A DNA stretch of 64,000 nt from JADLGL01 sp963732865 (GCA_963732865.1 CAVTBC010000001.1:248001-312000); one strand, 5' to 3'. Counted from the first letter of the stretch, positions 29,312 to 47,851 are shown. Numbers and translations are program-made. The notes: generated from the letters alone by a model not told the origin.

Positions 29312-29605
29312 CTACAGCCCGGTCGTGACGTCGATCGACTGGCCTTCGACCAGCGTCACGATCGCCCGCTTGGTATCGGACTGTTTGCCGAGAATATTGC
29401 GGAACCGCTTGGTCTTTCCCTTGCGGTTCAGCGTGTTGACGGCCTTCACTTTCACTTCGAACAGCGCCTCGACCGCCGCCTTGATCTGCGGCTTGGTCGC
29501 CGTGTCGGAGACGATGAACACGACCTTGTCCTGCTCGGAGGACATGGTTGCCTTCTCGGTGATGACCGGGCTGCGGATTATGTCGTAGTGGCTGAGCTTG
29601 ATCAT
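29312..29605 (-). CDS. rplW: 50S ribosomal protein L23
   Basis: L23, 97 residues, the docking site for trigger factor and SRP at the tunnel exit. YDIIRSPVITEKATMSSEQD, VKAAVEALFEVKVKAVNTLN-like text and RKGKTKRFRNILGKQSDTKR identify it. The start overlaps the rplD stop by 4 bases. Confidence 0.95.
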   Translation of the reverse strand: MIKLSHYDIIRSPVITEKATMSSEQDKVVFIVSDTATKPQIKAAVEALFEVKVKAVNTLNRKGKTKRFRNILGKQSDTKRAIVTLVEGQSIDVTTGL

Positions 29606-30222
29606 TTCAGCCGCTCCTGCAGTGCGTTCACCGCGTCCGTTGTCAGCACCAGGGTGTGACGGCGCAGTACGTCATAGACGTTGATGCCTTTCACCGGCAG
29701 GACATCGATATTGCCGATATTGCGTGCCGCGAGGCGGAAATTGTCTTCGATCGCCTCGCCACCAATGAACAGCGCATTGGCGATGCCGAGCTTCTCAAAC
29801 TGAGACCGCAGCGACTTCGTCTTCGGGCCTTCGACCGACAGCGCGTCAACGATGATCAGCGCGGAGTCCTTGGCCTTCGCCGACAGCGCATGCTTCAGCG
29901 CCAGCGCCCGCACCTTCTTCGGCAGATCATGCGCATGGCTATGGACCACCGGACCATGAGCCTTGCCGCCGCCGCGGAACTGCGGCGCCGACTTGGCGCC
30001 GTGGCGAGCGCGGCCGCCGCCCTTCTGCTTGCCGAACTTGGCGCCAGTGAGCGAAATCTCGCCGCGCGTCTTGGTCTTGTGAGTGCCGGCCTGCCGCTTG
30101 GCGAGCTGCCAGCGCACGGTGCGGGCAAGAATATCCGAACGCGGTTCGAGACCAAAAATCTCGTCCGGTACGGAAATCGAGCCAGCCAACTCGCCGTCGA
30201 GCGTGGTTACCTTGAGGTCCAT
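29602..30222 (-). CDS. rplD: 50S ribosomal protein L4
   Basis: L4, 206 residues from ATG at 30222; a GTG one codon earlier (30225) overlaps the rplC stop and could also serve. QLAKRQAGTHKTKTRGEISL and the tunnel loop KQKGGGRARHGAKSAPQFRG (site of macrolide-resistance changes) look wild type. In E. coli L4 represses the S10 operon by acting on its leader; no such leader was identified ahead of rpsJ here. Confidence 0.95.
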   Translation of the reverse strand: MDLKVTTLDGELAGSISVPDEIFGLEPRSDILARTVRWQLAKRQAGTHKTKTRGEISLTGAKFGKQKGGGRARHGAKSAPQFRGGGKAHGPVVHSHAHDLPKKVRALALKHALSAKAKDSALIIVDALSVEGPKTKSLRSQFEKLGIANALFIGGEAIEDNFRLAARNIGNIDVLPVKGINVYDVLRRHTLVLTTDAVNALQERLK

Positions 30223-31017
30223 CACGCCTTATCCCCGTCGGTATTGGCGGCTTCGCTTGCCGGCGCTTCGAGCGCCGTCTCGACCGGAGCCTCTGCCTCG
30301 GCGACGATTTCAGACGCGGCCGTTTCGGACTCGGCGTCGCCGGCCTTACGGAAAGCGCCCGGGGTCGGAACACCTTCCGGCAAGGCGCGCTTCACCGCGT
30401 CGCGGACCAGGATCCAGCCACCCGAGGCGCCGGGCACCGACCCCTCGACCATGATCAGGCCGCGATCCACATCGGTCTTGACGACCTTGAGGTTCTGCGT
30501 GGTGACGCGCTCGTCACCCATATGGCCCGCCATCTTCTTGCCCTTGAACACCTTGCCCGGGTCCTGGCGCTGGCCGGTCGAACCATGCGAACGGTGCGTC
30601 ACCGAGGCGCCGTGGGTCGCACGGCCGCCGGCGAAATTGTGCCGCTTCATCGAACCGGCAAAGCCTTTGCCGATCGAAGTGCCGGTGACATCGACGAACT
30701 GGCCGACGACGAAATGGTCGGCAGTCAATTCCGCACCGATATCGATGAGGTTGTCGGGAGACACGCGAAACTCCGCAATCTCACGCTTGGGCTCAACCTG
30801 AGCCCGCGCGAAATGGCCACGTTGAGCCTTCGTCGTCCGCTTGACCTTCGCCAAGCCGGCGCCGAGCTGGAGCGCGGTGTAGCCGTTCTTCTCCACCGTG
30901 CGGTGGGCAACGACCTGACATTTGTCGAGCTTCAGCACCGTGACCGGCACTTGATCGCCAGTCTCGGTGAAGATCCGAAGTCATGCCCAGTTTCTGAGTG
31001 ATGACGCCTGCGCGCAT
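30222..31017 (-). CDS. rplC: 50S ribosomal protein L3 with long acidic tail, frameshifted near the start
   Basis: L3 begins MRAGVITQKLGMT at 31017, then an extra base within 30977-30982 breaks the frame. Deleting it gives RIFTETGDQVPVTVLKLDKC and continues cleanly through GTSIGKGFAGSMKRHNFAGG and HGSTGQRQDPGKVFKGKKMA. The repaired site reads GACTC. The repaired protein is about 264 residues, against ~210 for E. coli; the excess is an Ala/Glu-rich tail (roughly the last 45 residues) after PTPGAFRKAGD, a kind of extension seen in Rhizobiales L3. Uncorrected, translation would have to start internally at 30950. Confidence 0.93.
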
Positions 31018-31039
31018 GGCCGTTGCCAGTCCCTCGTCC

Positions 31040-31348
31040 TTAAAGCTTGATCTCGACGTCGACGCCGGCAGCGAGGTCGAGCTTCATCAGCGCGTCCACG
31101 GTCTGCGGCGTCGGGTCGACGATGTCGAGCAAGCGTTTGTGCGTCCGCATTTCGAACTGCTCGCGGCTCTTCTTGTCGACATGCGGCGAGCGGTTAACGG
31201 TGAATTTCTCGATCCGAGTCGGCAGCGGGATCGGGCCGCGCACGCGCGCCCCGGTCCGCTTTGCCGTCGAGACGATCTCGCGCGTCGATGAATCGAGCAC
31301 GCGATGATCGAAGGCTTTCAGCCTAATTCGGATGTTCTGACCGTTCAT
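31040..31348 (-). CDS. rpsJ: 30S ribosomal protein S10 / NusE
   Basis: S10, 102 residues, also the NusE antitermination partner of NusB. NIRIRLKAFDHRVLDSSTRE, VRGPIPLPTRIEKFTVNRSP and SREQFEMRTHKRLLDIVDPT are invariant blocks. Follows tuf after 37 bases, so in this genome the S10 segment is joined to the str segment. Confidence 0.97.
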   Translation of the reverse strand: MNGQNIRIRLKAFDHRVLDSSTREIVSTAKRTGARVRGPIPLPTRIEKFTVNRSPHVDKKSREQFEMRTHKRLLDIVDPTPQTVDALMKLDLAAGVDVEIKL

Positions 31349-31385
31349 GCTTCGGCGTCCAATTCAGGTTTTAGCGGAACGATCT

Positions 31386-32576
<1,191 letters not shown>

Positions 32577-32613
32577 AAGGGCTCTCCGTTTCCTGTCCTC
32601 GAACCGTGCTGAA

Positions 32614-34689
32614 TCAGGCGAATTTCGCCTGAACCTCTTCAGCCACGGCCTGCGGTACTTGCTCGTAATGATCGAATTGCATTGTGTACTGCGCCCGCCC
32701 CTGGCTCATCGAACGCAGGGTGTTGACGTAGCCGAACATATTGGCCAGCGGCACCATCGCGTTGACGACGGTGGCTACGCCTCGGATCTCGGTGCCGATG
32801 ATTTGGCCACGGCGCGAGTTCAGGTCGCCGATGACATCCCCCATATAGTCTTCGGGAGTCACGACTTCCACTTTCATGATCGGCTCGAGAAGCTTCGGGC
32901 CAGCCTTCTGCGCCCCTTCGCGGAAGGCGGCGCGACCGGCGATCTCGAAGGCGAGAACGCTGGAATCGACGTCATGATAGGCACCGTCCACCAGCGTCAC
33001 CTTGACATCGACCAGCGGGAAGCCGGCGATGACGCCGCCGCCCATGACCGCCGAGACACCCTTCTGGACGCCCGGGATGTATTCCTTCGGCACATTGCCG
33101 CCGACGACCTTGCTCTCGAACAGGAATCCGGCGCCCGCCTCGTTCGGCTCGATGACAAGCTTGATGCGGGCGAACTGGCCCGAACCGCCGGTCTGCTTCT
33201 TGTGCGTGTAATCGACTTCGGTCCTGCGGGTCAGCGTCTCGCGATAGGCAACCTGCGGTGCGCCGATATTCGCCTCGACCTTGTACTCGCGGCGCATGCG
33301 GTCGACGAGGATGTCGAGGTGAAGCTCGCCCATGCCGGCGATGATGGTCTGCCCCGATTCTTCGTCGGTCTTCACGCGGAACGAAGGATCTTCCTGAGCG
33401 AGACGATTGAGCGCGAGGCCCATCTTCTCCTGGTCGCCCTTGGTCTTCGGCTCGATTGCGATTTCGATGACCGGTTCGGGGAATTCCATCCGCTCCAGGA
33501 TCACCGGCTTGGCGGGATCACATAGAGTGTCACCGGTGGTGGTTTCCTTAAGACCGGCGAGAGCGACGATGTCGCCGGCGAATGCTTCCTTGATGTCTTC
33601 GCGGTGGTTCGAATGCATCTGCAGCATTCGGCCTACCCGCTCGCGCTTTTCCTTGACCGTATTGAAAAGCGTGACGCCCGTCTCGAGCTTGCCGGAGTAG
33701 ATGCGACAGAAGGTGAGCGAGCCGACGAAAGAGTTGTTCATCACCTTAAAGGCCAGCATGGACAGCGCCTCTTCGTCAGACGAAGCGCGCTTCACCTCAT
33801 CACCGGTCTTCGGATCGATGCCCTTGATGTCGGCAACTTCCACCGGCGACGGCAGATAATCGACGACGGCGTCGAGAAGCGGCTGCACGCCCTTGTTCTT
33901 GAAGGCGGAGCCACACAGGATCGGGACGAACATGTTCTTGCAGGTGCCGCGGCGGATCAGCTTCTTCAGCGTCGCCTCGTCCGGCATGTTGCCCTCGAGA
34001 TAAGCCTCCATCGCCGGCTCATCGATCTCGACGGCCATCTCGATCAGCTGCTCGCGATAGGTTTCCGCCTGCGCAAGAAGGTCGGCCGGGATGTCGACAT
34101 AATCGAAGTCCGCACCGAGCGTCTCGTCGTGCCAGGTGATCGCCTTCATCTTGATGAGGTCGATGACGCCCTTGAAATCGGACTCGGCGCCGTAAGGCAG
34201 CTGGATCACCAGCGGCTTCGCTCCAAGGCGGGACTTGATCATCTCGACGGAGCGGAAGAAGTCAGCGCCGATCTTGTCCATCTTGTTGACGAAGATCATG
34301 CGCGGCACGTGATATTTGTCGGCCTGACGCCAGACCGTCTCGGTCTGCGGCTCGACGCCGGCGTTGGCGTCCAGCAGCGCTACAGCGCCGTCGAGGACGC
34401 GCAGCGAACGCTCGACCTCAATGGTGAAGTCGACATGGCCGGGCGTGTCGATGATGTTGAGGCGCTTGCCGTTCCAGTACGCGGTCGTCGCGGCCGACGT
34501 AATGGTGATGCCGCGCTCCTGCTCCTGCTCCATCCAATCCATGGTGGCAGCGCCGTCATGGACTTCGCCGATCTTATGGCTGCGGCCGGTGTAGAACAGA
34601 ATCCGCTCAGTGGTCGTCGTCTTACCGGCATCAATGTGGGCCATGATGCCGAAATTGCGATAGTCCTCGATCTTGTATGCGCGGGCCAT
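32614..34689 (-). CDS. fusA: Elongation factor G
   Basis: EF-G catalyses ribosomal translocation. 691 residues from MARAYKIEDYRNFGIMAHID at 34689; the longer frame to 34803 is not conserved upstream. G1 is AHIDAGKTTT, with switch I ERGITITSAATTAYW, G3 DTPGHVDF and G4 NKMDK. Domain IV and V segments HDVDSSVLAFEIAGRAAFRE and MEPIMKVEVVTPEDYMGDVI-like text are present. Full length. Confidence 0.97.
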   Translation of the reverse strand: MARAYKIEDYRNFGIMAHIDAGKTTTTERILFYTGRSHKIGEVHDGAATMDWMEQEQERGITITSAATTAYWNGKRLNIIDTPGHVDFTIEVERSLRVLDGAVALLDANAGVEPQTETVWRQADKYHVPRMIFVNKMDKIGADFFRSVEMIKSRLGAKPLVIQLPYGAESDFKGVIDLIKMKAITWHDETLGADFDYVDIPADLLAQAETYREQLIEMAVEIDEPAMEAYLEGNMPDEATLKKLIRRGTCKNMFVPILCGSAFKNKGVQPLLDAVVDYLPSPVEVADIKGIDPKTGDEVKRASSDEEALSMLAFKVMNNSFVGSLTFCRIYSGKLETGVTLFNTVKEKRERVGRMLQMHSNHREDIKEAFAGDIVALAGLKETTTGDTLCDPAKPVILERMEFPEPVIEIAIEPKTKGDQEKMGLALNRLAQEDPSFRVKTDEESGQTIIAGMGELHLDILVDRMRREYKVEANIGAPQVAYRETLTRRTEVDYTHKKQTGGSGQFARIKLVIEPNEAGAGFLFESKVVGGNVPKEYIPGVQKGVSAVMGGGVIAGFPLVDVKVTLVDGAYHDVDSSVLAFEIAGRAAFREGAQKAGPKLLEPIMKVEVVTPEDYMGDVIGDLNSRRGQIIGTEIRGVATVVNAMVPLANMFGYVNTLRSMSQGRAQYTMQFDHYEQVPQAVAEEVQAKFA

Positions 34690-34708
34690 ATCCGTGAACC
34701 TTTGAGGG

Positions 34709-35179
34709 CTACCAGCGATAATGCGAGAAGGCGCGGTTGGCTTCCGCCATCCGGTGCGTGTCTTCGCGCTTCTTGACGGCGTTGCCGCGATTGTTGGCGG
34801 CATCGAGAAGTTCGCCGGACAGGCGATCGACCATCGTCTTCTCGTTGCGGCCGCGGGCAGCGGTCAGCAACCAGCGAATGGCGAGCGCCTGGCGGCGCGA
34901 CGGACGCACCTCAACCGGCACCTGGTAGGTGGCACCGCCGACGCGGCGCGAGCGCACTTCGATCTGGGGCATGACGTTATCAAGCGCCTGCTTGAAGACG
35001 CCGAGCGGGTCCTGCTTGGCGCGGGTCTGGATCAGGTCGAAAGCGCCGTAAACGATGTTCTCGGCAACCGACTTGTTTCCGGCCCGCATGACCGAATTCA
35101 TGAATTTGGATACGATCACGTCCCCGAATTTCGGGTCCGGAATGATTTCGCGTTTTTCGGCGCCATGGCGACGAGACAT
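34709..35179 (-). CDS. rpsG: 30S ribosomal protein S7
   Basis: S7, 156 residues, initiates head assembly. MSRRHGAEKREIIPDPKFGD, then IVSKFMNSVMRAGNKSVAEN-like text, VGGATYQVPVEVRPSRRQAL and KREDTHRMAEANRAFSHYRW are conserved. Sits between rpsL (18 bases) and fusA (19 bases). Confidence 0.97.
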   Translation of the reverse strand: MSRRHGAEKREIIPDPKFGDVIVSKFMNSVMRAGNKSVAENIVYGAFDLIQTRAKQDPLGVFKQALDNVMPQIEVRSRRVGGATYQVPVEVRPSRRQALAIRWLLTAARGRNEKTMVDRLSGELLDAANNRGNAVKKREDTHRMAEANRAFSHYRW

Positions 35180-35197
35180 GCTTTGCTCTCCCCTCGC

Positions 35198-35569
35198 CTA
35201 TTTCGGCCGCTTCGCGCCGTATTTTGAACGGCGCTGCTTGCGGTCCTTGACGCCCTGCGTATCGAGGACGCCACGAATGATGTGATAGCGAACGCCCGGA
35301 AGGTCCTTCACGCGGCCGCCGCGGATCATGACGACCGAGTGTTCCTGCAGATTGTGGCCTTCGCCCGGGATGTAGCCGATGACTTCGAAGCCATTCTGCA
35401 GGCGCACCTTGGCGACCTTGCGGAGGGCCGAGTTCGGCTTCTTCGGCGTGGTGGTGTAGACGCGCGTGCAGACGCCGCGCTTCTGCGGATTACCCTGCAG
35501 AGCCGGAACCTTGTTGCGTTTCACCGGTGCCTGTCGCGGCTTGCGAACCAGCTGGTTGATCGTCGGCAT
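35198..35569 (-). CDS. rpsL: 30S ribosomal protein S12
   Basis: S12, 123 residues from MPTINQLVRKPRQAPVKRNK at 35569. The decoding-site lysines in TTTPKKPNSALRKVAKVRL and the PGEGHNLQEHSVV loop are wild type, so streptomycin sensitivity is expected at this protein. First gene of the str segment; a candidate promoter lies about 235 bases upstream. Confidence 0.96.
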   Translation of the reverse strand: MPTINQLVRKPRQAPVKRNKVPALQGNPQKRGVCTRVYTTTPKKPNSALRKVAKVRLQNGFEVIGYIPGEGHNLQEHSVVMIRGGRVKDLPGVRYHIIRGVLDTQGVKDRKQRRSKYGAKRPK

Positions 35570-35936
35570 TCGCACCCTTCACCCACGGCCCGCCAGATGC
35601 GCGGCGCCATGCATTAGATCAAAACAATCAGCGCCTGCACCGAATCGGCGGGCGCTTCGAAACAGCAGAGGACCACAGCTTTCGCCGCGATCATGCGACC
35701 CAATTCACCGTCTCTTGTGATCCGCCAGCGTTTAGGCTTCGTCGTTCCCGGCTTGGACGCCGACGGAAGCTTGAAGACCTACAGCCTGTCGAAAGCGCGC
35801 GGAACCTACTTTTTCGCCGCTGACCGGTCAACCCCTCAGGGCCCCGATTTTGCGACAAAACGCGACGGACGGCCTCCCGTCTTGTCGCACTCCCAAGGCG
35901 CGGAGGCGGTGGGCCCCCGCGCCTGCTCGTTTTTCG
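35570..35936. other. Intergenic region between rpoC and rpsL
   Basis: This 367-base gap contains no conserved coding sequence. It holds a candidate promoter for rpsL (35803-35831) and, just past the rpoC stop, a GC-rich hairpin at 35897-35923 (ggcgcgg/ccgcgcc core). The hairpin has a T-run only on its plus-strand side and may be a weak or bidirectional terminator. The 230-base stretch before rpsL would be transcribed as a leader, but I found no structure in it that I can name. Confidence 0.5.
35803..35831 (-). promoter_or_regulatory. Candidate str-operon promoter ahead of rpsL
   Basis: On the minus strand, TTGACC, 17 bases, then TAGGTT. The -35 is near consensus and the spacing ideal; the -10 is moderate. 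It is the best match in the rpoC-rpsL gap and would give a leader of roughly 225 bases. Confidence 0.4.
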
Positions 35937-40154
<4,218 letters not shown>

Positions 40155-40251
40155 GCCGTTTTCTTCTCCTTCAACACCGCGCGGCGGGCGCCGAACCCGC
40201 CGCCGCTGTGTCGCTTAGTCGTGATCCTCAAACCGTTCCCTGCCCGCGCTG

Positions 40252-44389
<4,138 letters not shown>

Positions 44390-44595
44390 TGTCAGCTCCT
44401 CAAATTTGGAGAACCGTTCCCGGTCACCGGCGTGGAACACGCGCAGAGTCCGGAGGTTGATCCTTTGTTACGAACGCAAGCGCGGGCGCCACGGGCACCC
44501 GCCTACGCTTCGCCGGCGCCCATGACGCCGGCCCGTGATTTCCGTTCGGCGTTAACGCCAAACCCGCCTCAATTTCCTGCCCACCGCCTGTTTGC

Positions 44596-44624
44596 GGCGG
44601 ATCTCCTATGTCCGGAGATCCGCC
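44596..44624 (-). promoter_or_regulatory. Hairpin in the rplL-rpoB intergenic region
   Basis: A perfect 11-bp inverted repeat (ggcggatctcc / ggagatccgcc) with a 7-base loop lies 20 bases after the rplL stop, inside the 254-base gap before rpoB. In E. coli the same gap holds an attenuator and an RNase III site that lower rpoBC expression relative to rplJL. No T-run follows, so processing or partial pausing is more likely than full termination. Confidence 0.5.
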
Positions 44625-44643
44625 ATGTCGTGTGTAGCGCCTG

Positions 44644-45015
44644 CTACTTCAACTCAACCTTGGCGCCGGCGCCCTCAAGCTGAGCCTTCAGCTTGTCGGC
44701 CTCGTCCTTGTTCACGGCTTCCTTCACCGCCTTCGGCGCCGCCTCAACGAGATCCTTGGCCTCTTTCAGGCCGAGTCCGGTGATCGCCCGGACTTCCTTG
44801 ATCACGTTGATCTTCTGCGCGCCGACATCGGCGAGAATGACGTCAAATTCGGTCTTCTCTTCGACCGGAGCGGCGGCCGCCGCGCCGACCGCAGCCACCG
44901 CTACGGGAGCCGCTGCCGAAACGCCCCACTTCTCTTCGAGAAGCTTGGAGAGCTCGGCGGCTTCCAGAACGGTGAGGCCGGATAGCTCGTCTACAATCTT
45001 AGAAAGGTCTGCCAT
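44644..45015 (-). CDS. rplL: 50S ribosomal protein L7/L12
   Basis: L7/L12, 123 residues, the flexible stalk protein that recruits translational GTPases. N-terminal dimerisation helices (ADLSKIVDELSGLTVLEAAE), an Ala-rich hinge (APVAVAAVGAAAAAPV, about 36-51), and the C-terminal domain with FDVILADVGAQKINVIKEVR and LGLKEAKDLVEAAPKAVKE. Follows rplJ after 39 bases. Confidence 0.96.
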   Translation of the reverse strand: MADLSKIVDELSGLTVLEAAELSKLLEEKWGVSAAAPVAVAAVGAAAAAPVEEKTEFDVILADVGAQKINVIKEVRAITGLGLKEAKDLVEAAPKAVKEAVNKDEADKLKAQLEGAGAKVELK

Positions 45016-45054
45016 CTACTTGTTCCTTTTGATCAATTCGAACCTTGGTCAGGT

Positions 45055-45573
45055 CTAAGCTGCTTCGTCTTTGGCGGCGTAAGCCCCAATCACCCGAGCC
45101 ACCTGCCCTGCCGGAGCCGACAACACCTGAGCGACGCGAGTCGCCGGGGTGCTGATCATGCCGACCAGCTTGGCACGCAGTTCATCGAGCGACGGAAGCT
45201 CGGCCAGTGCCTTCACACCATCCGCGTCGAGCGCGGTCTTCCCCATCGCACCGCCGACGACAACGAGTTTCTCGTTGGTTTTGGCGAACTCCACGACGAC
45301 CTTTGCGGCGGCCACTGGATCGCTGGAATAGGCGATCAAGGTGGGGCCTACGAAAAGGTCGGCGATCGGCTCCGCGTCGGTTCCTTGAAGCGCCAGCTTG
45401 GCCAGGCGGTTCTTCACCACCTTGGTGCCGGCGCCAGCGTCCCGAACGCGGCTGCGAAGGCTCGTCATGTCAGCGACATTAAGACCGGTATTATGGGCTA
45501 CGACCACGGTACCGGCCGACGTGAAGACGGCGTTGAGCATTCCGACGAATTCGCTCTTTTCCGTTCTGTCCAC
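45055..45573 (-). CDS. rplJ: 50S ribosomal protein L10
   Basis: L10, 172 residues from GTG at 45573 (VDRTEKSEFVGMLN); GGAG lies 6 bases before this GTG, whereas an in-frame TTG at 45585 has no such site. VVVAHNTGLNVADMTSLRSR, NRLAKLALQG and the C-terminal helix that binds L7/L12 dimers are recognisable. Preceded by a structured 294-base leader. Confidence 0.94.
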   Translation of the reverse strand: MDRTEKSEFVGMLNAVFTSAGTVVVAHNTGLNVADMTSLRSRVRDAGAGTKVVKNRLAKLALQGTDAEPIADLFVGPTLIAYSSDPVAAAKVVVEFAKTNEKLVVVGGAMGKTALDADGVKALAELPSLDELRAKLVGMISTPATRVAQVLSAPAGQVARVIGAYAAKDEAA

Positions 45574-45867
45574 GGCCTTCTCCAATTCTAGCGACAGGTC
45601 TCACGCGACCGGACGCCGGTTGATTTGGCTGGCCCCAACGGAGCCAACCGCTCAGCCTGTCCGCCCGCGACCGACAGGTCGCAAGGCCAGTTCGAACCGA
45701 TCCGCCCGATCGCTCGGAAAAACCGGTCTCCCCGTCTCATGCAGGCTCCCGAAGGCGCTTAGGCCGGTTACCCGGCACCTGCAGTCTCGGACAGGACGAC
45801 CCCGACGCGGCAAGCCGATCGGGGCCAGTCCACCGCCCGGTCTTGCGACCAGACGGCAAGCTCTTGT
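45574..45867 (-). promoter_or_regulatory. L10-type leader region of rplJ
   Basis: The gap between rplA and rplJ is large and structured. An outer stem TGCAGG/CCTGCA (45740-45783) encloses a ccgg-GTAA-ccgg hairpin, and a GACGGGGAGACCGG stretch follows before rplJ. Position and size match the L10(L12)4-binding autoregulatory leader known from many bacteria. I assign it by context and partial folding by eye, not by a covariance model. Confidence 0.5.
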
Positions 45868-46563
45868 TCAGGCGCCCAAAACGGTCGCCGGATCGACATG
45901 GATGCCAGGACCCATCGTCGATGAAATTGCCACCTTCTTGAGGAAGGTGCCCTTGGCCCCTGCGGGCTTGGCCTTCTGCACCGCATCGGTGAACGCCTTG
46001 ATGTTTTCCGCGAGCGCGTCCTCGGTGAAGCTCACCTTGCCGATGCCGGCATGGATGATCCCCGCCTTCTCGACGCGGAACTCGACGGCGCCGCCCTTGG
46101 CCGCCTTGACGGCGGTGGCAACGTCTGGCGTCACCGTGCCGACCTTCGGGTTCGGCATCAGACCGCGCGGGCCCAGAACCTTACCCAGACGGCCGACCAG
46201 CGGCATCATGTCCGGCGTGGCGATGCAGCGGTCGAAATCGATCGTGCCGCCCTGCACCTGCTCGACGAGATCCTCCGCGCCCACGACATCGGCGCCGGCG
46301 GCCTTGGCCTCCTCGGCCTTGTCGCCGCGGGCGAAAACCGCGACGCGGACCGATCGGCCGGAGCCGTTCGGCAGTTGGCAGACGCCGCGAACCATCTGAT
46401 CCGCATGACGTGGGTCGACGCCGAGATTGAGCGCCAATTCGACGGTCTCGTCGAACTTTGCTGTTGCCCGCTGGCGGAGCATCGCGATCGCCTCGTTCAG
46501 CGCATAAAGCTTGACGCGATCAAGGCCTTCACGGGCAGTACGTTGTTTCTTGCCGATCGTCAT
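45868..46563 (-). CDS. rplA: 50S ribosomal protein L1
   Basis: L1, 231 residues, forms the L1 stalk at the E site. VELALNLGVDPRHADQMVRG, GPRGLMPNPKVGTVTPDVA and VEFRVEKAGIIHAGIGKVSF are diagnostic. Four bases after rplK, as usual, where L1 controls translation of both in E. coli. Confidence 0.97.
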   Translation of the reverse strand: MTIGKKQRTAREGLDRVKLYALNEAIAMLRQRATAKFDETVELALNLGVDPRHADQMVRGVCQLPNGSGRSVRVAVFARGDKAEEAKAAGADVVGAEDLVEQVQGGTIDFDRCIATPDMMPLVGRLGKVLGPRGLMPNPKVGTVTPDVATAVKAAKGGAVEFRVEKAGIIHAGIGKVSFTEDALAENIKAFTDAVQKAKPAGAKGTFLKKVAISSTMGPGIHVDPATVLGA

Positions 46564-46567
46564 CGCT

Positions 46568-46996
46568 CTAGTCCACTACCTGCAGGCCCATGGAACGGGC
46601 CGAACCCTCAACCATGAGCATCGCCGCCTCAACGCTATTGGCATTGAGGTCAACCATCTTGCTCGCCGCAATCTCGCGCACCTGGCCGCGGGTCACGCGG
46701 CCGGCAACGTCACGACCGGGGGCGGTACCGCCCTTCTTCAGGCCCGCCGCCTTCTTCAGAAAGTAAGACACCGGCGGCGCCTTCATCGCGAAGGTGAAGG
46801 ACTTGTCCTGGTAGTAGGTGATGACGACCGGAATCGGTGAACCCTTCTCCAATTCCTGCGTCTGAGCGTTGAACGCCTTGCAGAACTCCATAATGTTGAT
46901 ACCGCGCTGGCCGAGCGCCGGCCCGATGGGCGGCGACGGATTGGCGGCTCCTGCGGGCACCTGAAGCTTCAGATAGCCCTGAATTTTCTTTGCCAT
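46568..46996 (-). CDS. rplK: 50S ribosomal protein L11
   Basis: L11, 142 residues, at the GTPase-associated centre. MAKKIQGYLKLQVPAGAANP, SPPIGPALGQRGINIMEFCK and the C-terminal rRNA-binding helix (KMVDLNANSVEAAMLMVEGS) ending RSMGLQVVD are complete. The proline pair targeted by thiopeptide resistance is unchanged. Confidence 0.97.
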   Translation of the reverse strand: MAKKIQGYLKLQVPAGAANPSPPIGPALGQRGINIMEFCKAFNAQTQELEKGSPIPVVITYYQDKSFTFAMKAPPVSYFLKKAAGLKKGGTAPGRDVAGRVTRGQVREIAASKMVDLNANSVEAAMLMVEGSARSMGLQVVD

Positions 46997-47099
46997 TTAT
47001 CTCGTTCCTTGGCTCGCCAGCTGGGCCGGCGGGTGTTGGAATGGTGTGGTACGGAACCGGCATTTGGCGATGCCGAGGCCTCCCACAACCGCTCGGCGA

Positions 47100-47631
47100 T
47101 CAGAGCTTTTCGACCTGACCGTATTCAAGTTCGACAGGTGTCGCCCGGCCGAAGATCGACACGGCGACTTTGAGGCGGGCGCGCTCCTCATCGATCTCTT
47201 CCACGAGGCCGTTGAAGGATGCGAAGGGCCCATCGGCCACCCGCACCTGCTCGCCCACATCGAAGCTGATCGACGGCTTGGGCCGCTCGACCCCTTCCTG
47301 CACCTGCTGCAGGATGTGCTGCGCCTCGGTTTCGGAGATCGGCACCGGGCGCGAATCGGCTCCCAGAAATCCGGTGACCTTCGGCGTATTCTTGATGAGG
47401 TGATAAGCCTCATCGGTCATGTCCATCTTCACCAGCACGTAGCCCGGGAAGAATTTCCGCTCGGCGTCCACCTTGCGGCCGCGGCGAACCTCGACCACCT
47501 TTTCGGTCGGCACGAGGATCTCTTCGAACAAGTCCGTCAGACCGGTGGCCTGCGCCTTCTCGCGGATCGATTTCGGCGACCTTCTTCTCGAAATTCGAGT
47601 AGGCGTGCACGATGTACCAGCGCTTTGTCAT
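47100..47631 (-). CDS. nusG: Transcription termination/antitermination factor NusG, frameshifted near the start
   Basis: NusG couples RNA polymerase to Rho and to the ribosome. The start MTKRWYIVHAYSNFEKKVAE at 47631 is followed by an extra base within 47569-47574. Deletion restores SIREKAQATGLTDLFEEILV and a 176-residue protein with FFPGYVLVKMDM, the NGN core, and a C-terminal KOW domain (DGPFASFNGLVEEIDEERAR). The repaired site reads GAATC. Its essential role and intact flanks mark this as a sequence error. Confidence 0.94.
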
Positions 47632-47650
47632 TCTAAGTTAGAGGCTCCGA

Positions 47651-47851
47651 TCAGACGCTGATGCCGAGCAGCTTGCTGACGGCCCAACTGAGCCCGCCGT
47701 CAACCGCCAGGAAAAACACCGCTGCAAATGCGGCAAAGACGAACACCATAATGGTGCTGATGACGGTCTCCCGCCGCGTTGGCCACACGACTTTGGAGGC
47801 CTCCGCCCGCACCTGCTGCAGGAAGGTGAATGGATTTGTTCTCGTGGCCAC
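47651..47851 (-). CDS. secE: Preprotein translocase subunit SecE
   Basis: SecE clamps the SecY channel. 66 residues, the short single-helix form, with a GTG start. TFLQQVRAEASKVVWPTRRE is the conserved amphipathic helix and ETVISTIMVFVFAAFAAVFF the single membrane segment. Next to nusG as in most bacteria. No clear Shine-Dalgarno was seen before the GTG. Confidence 0.95.
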   Translation of the reverse strand: MATRTNPFTFLQQVRAEASKVVWPTRRETVISTIMVFVFAAFAAVFFLAVDGGLSWAVSKLLGISV

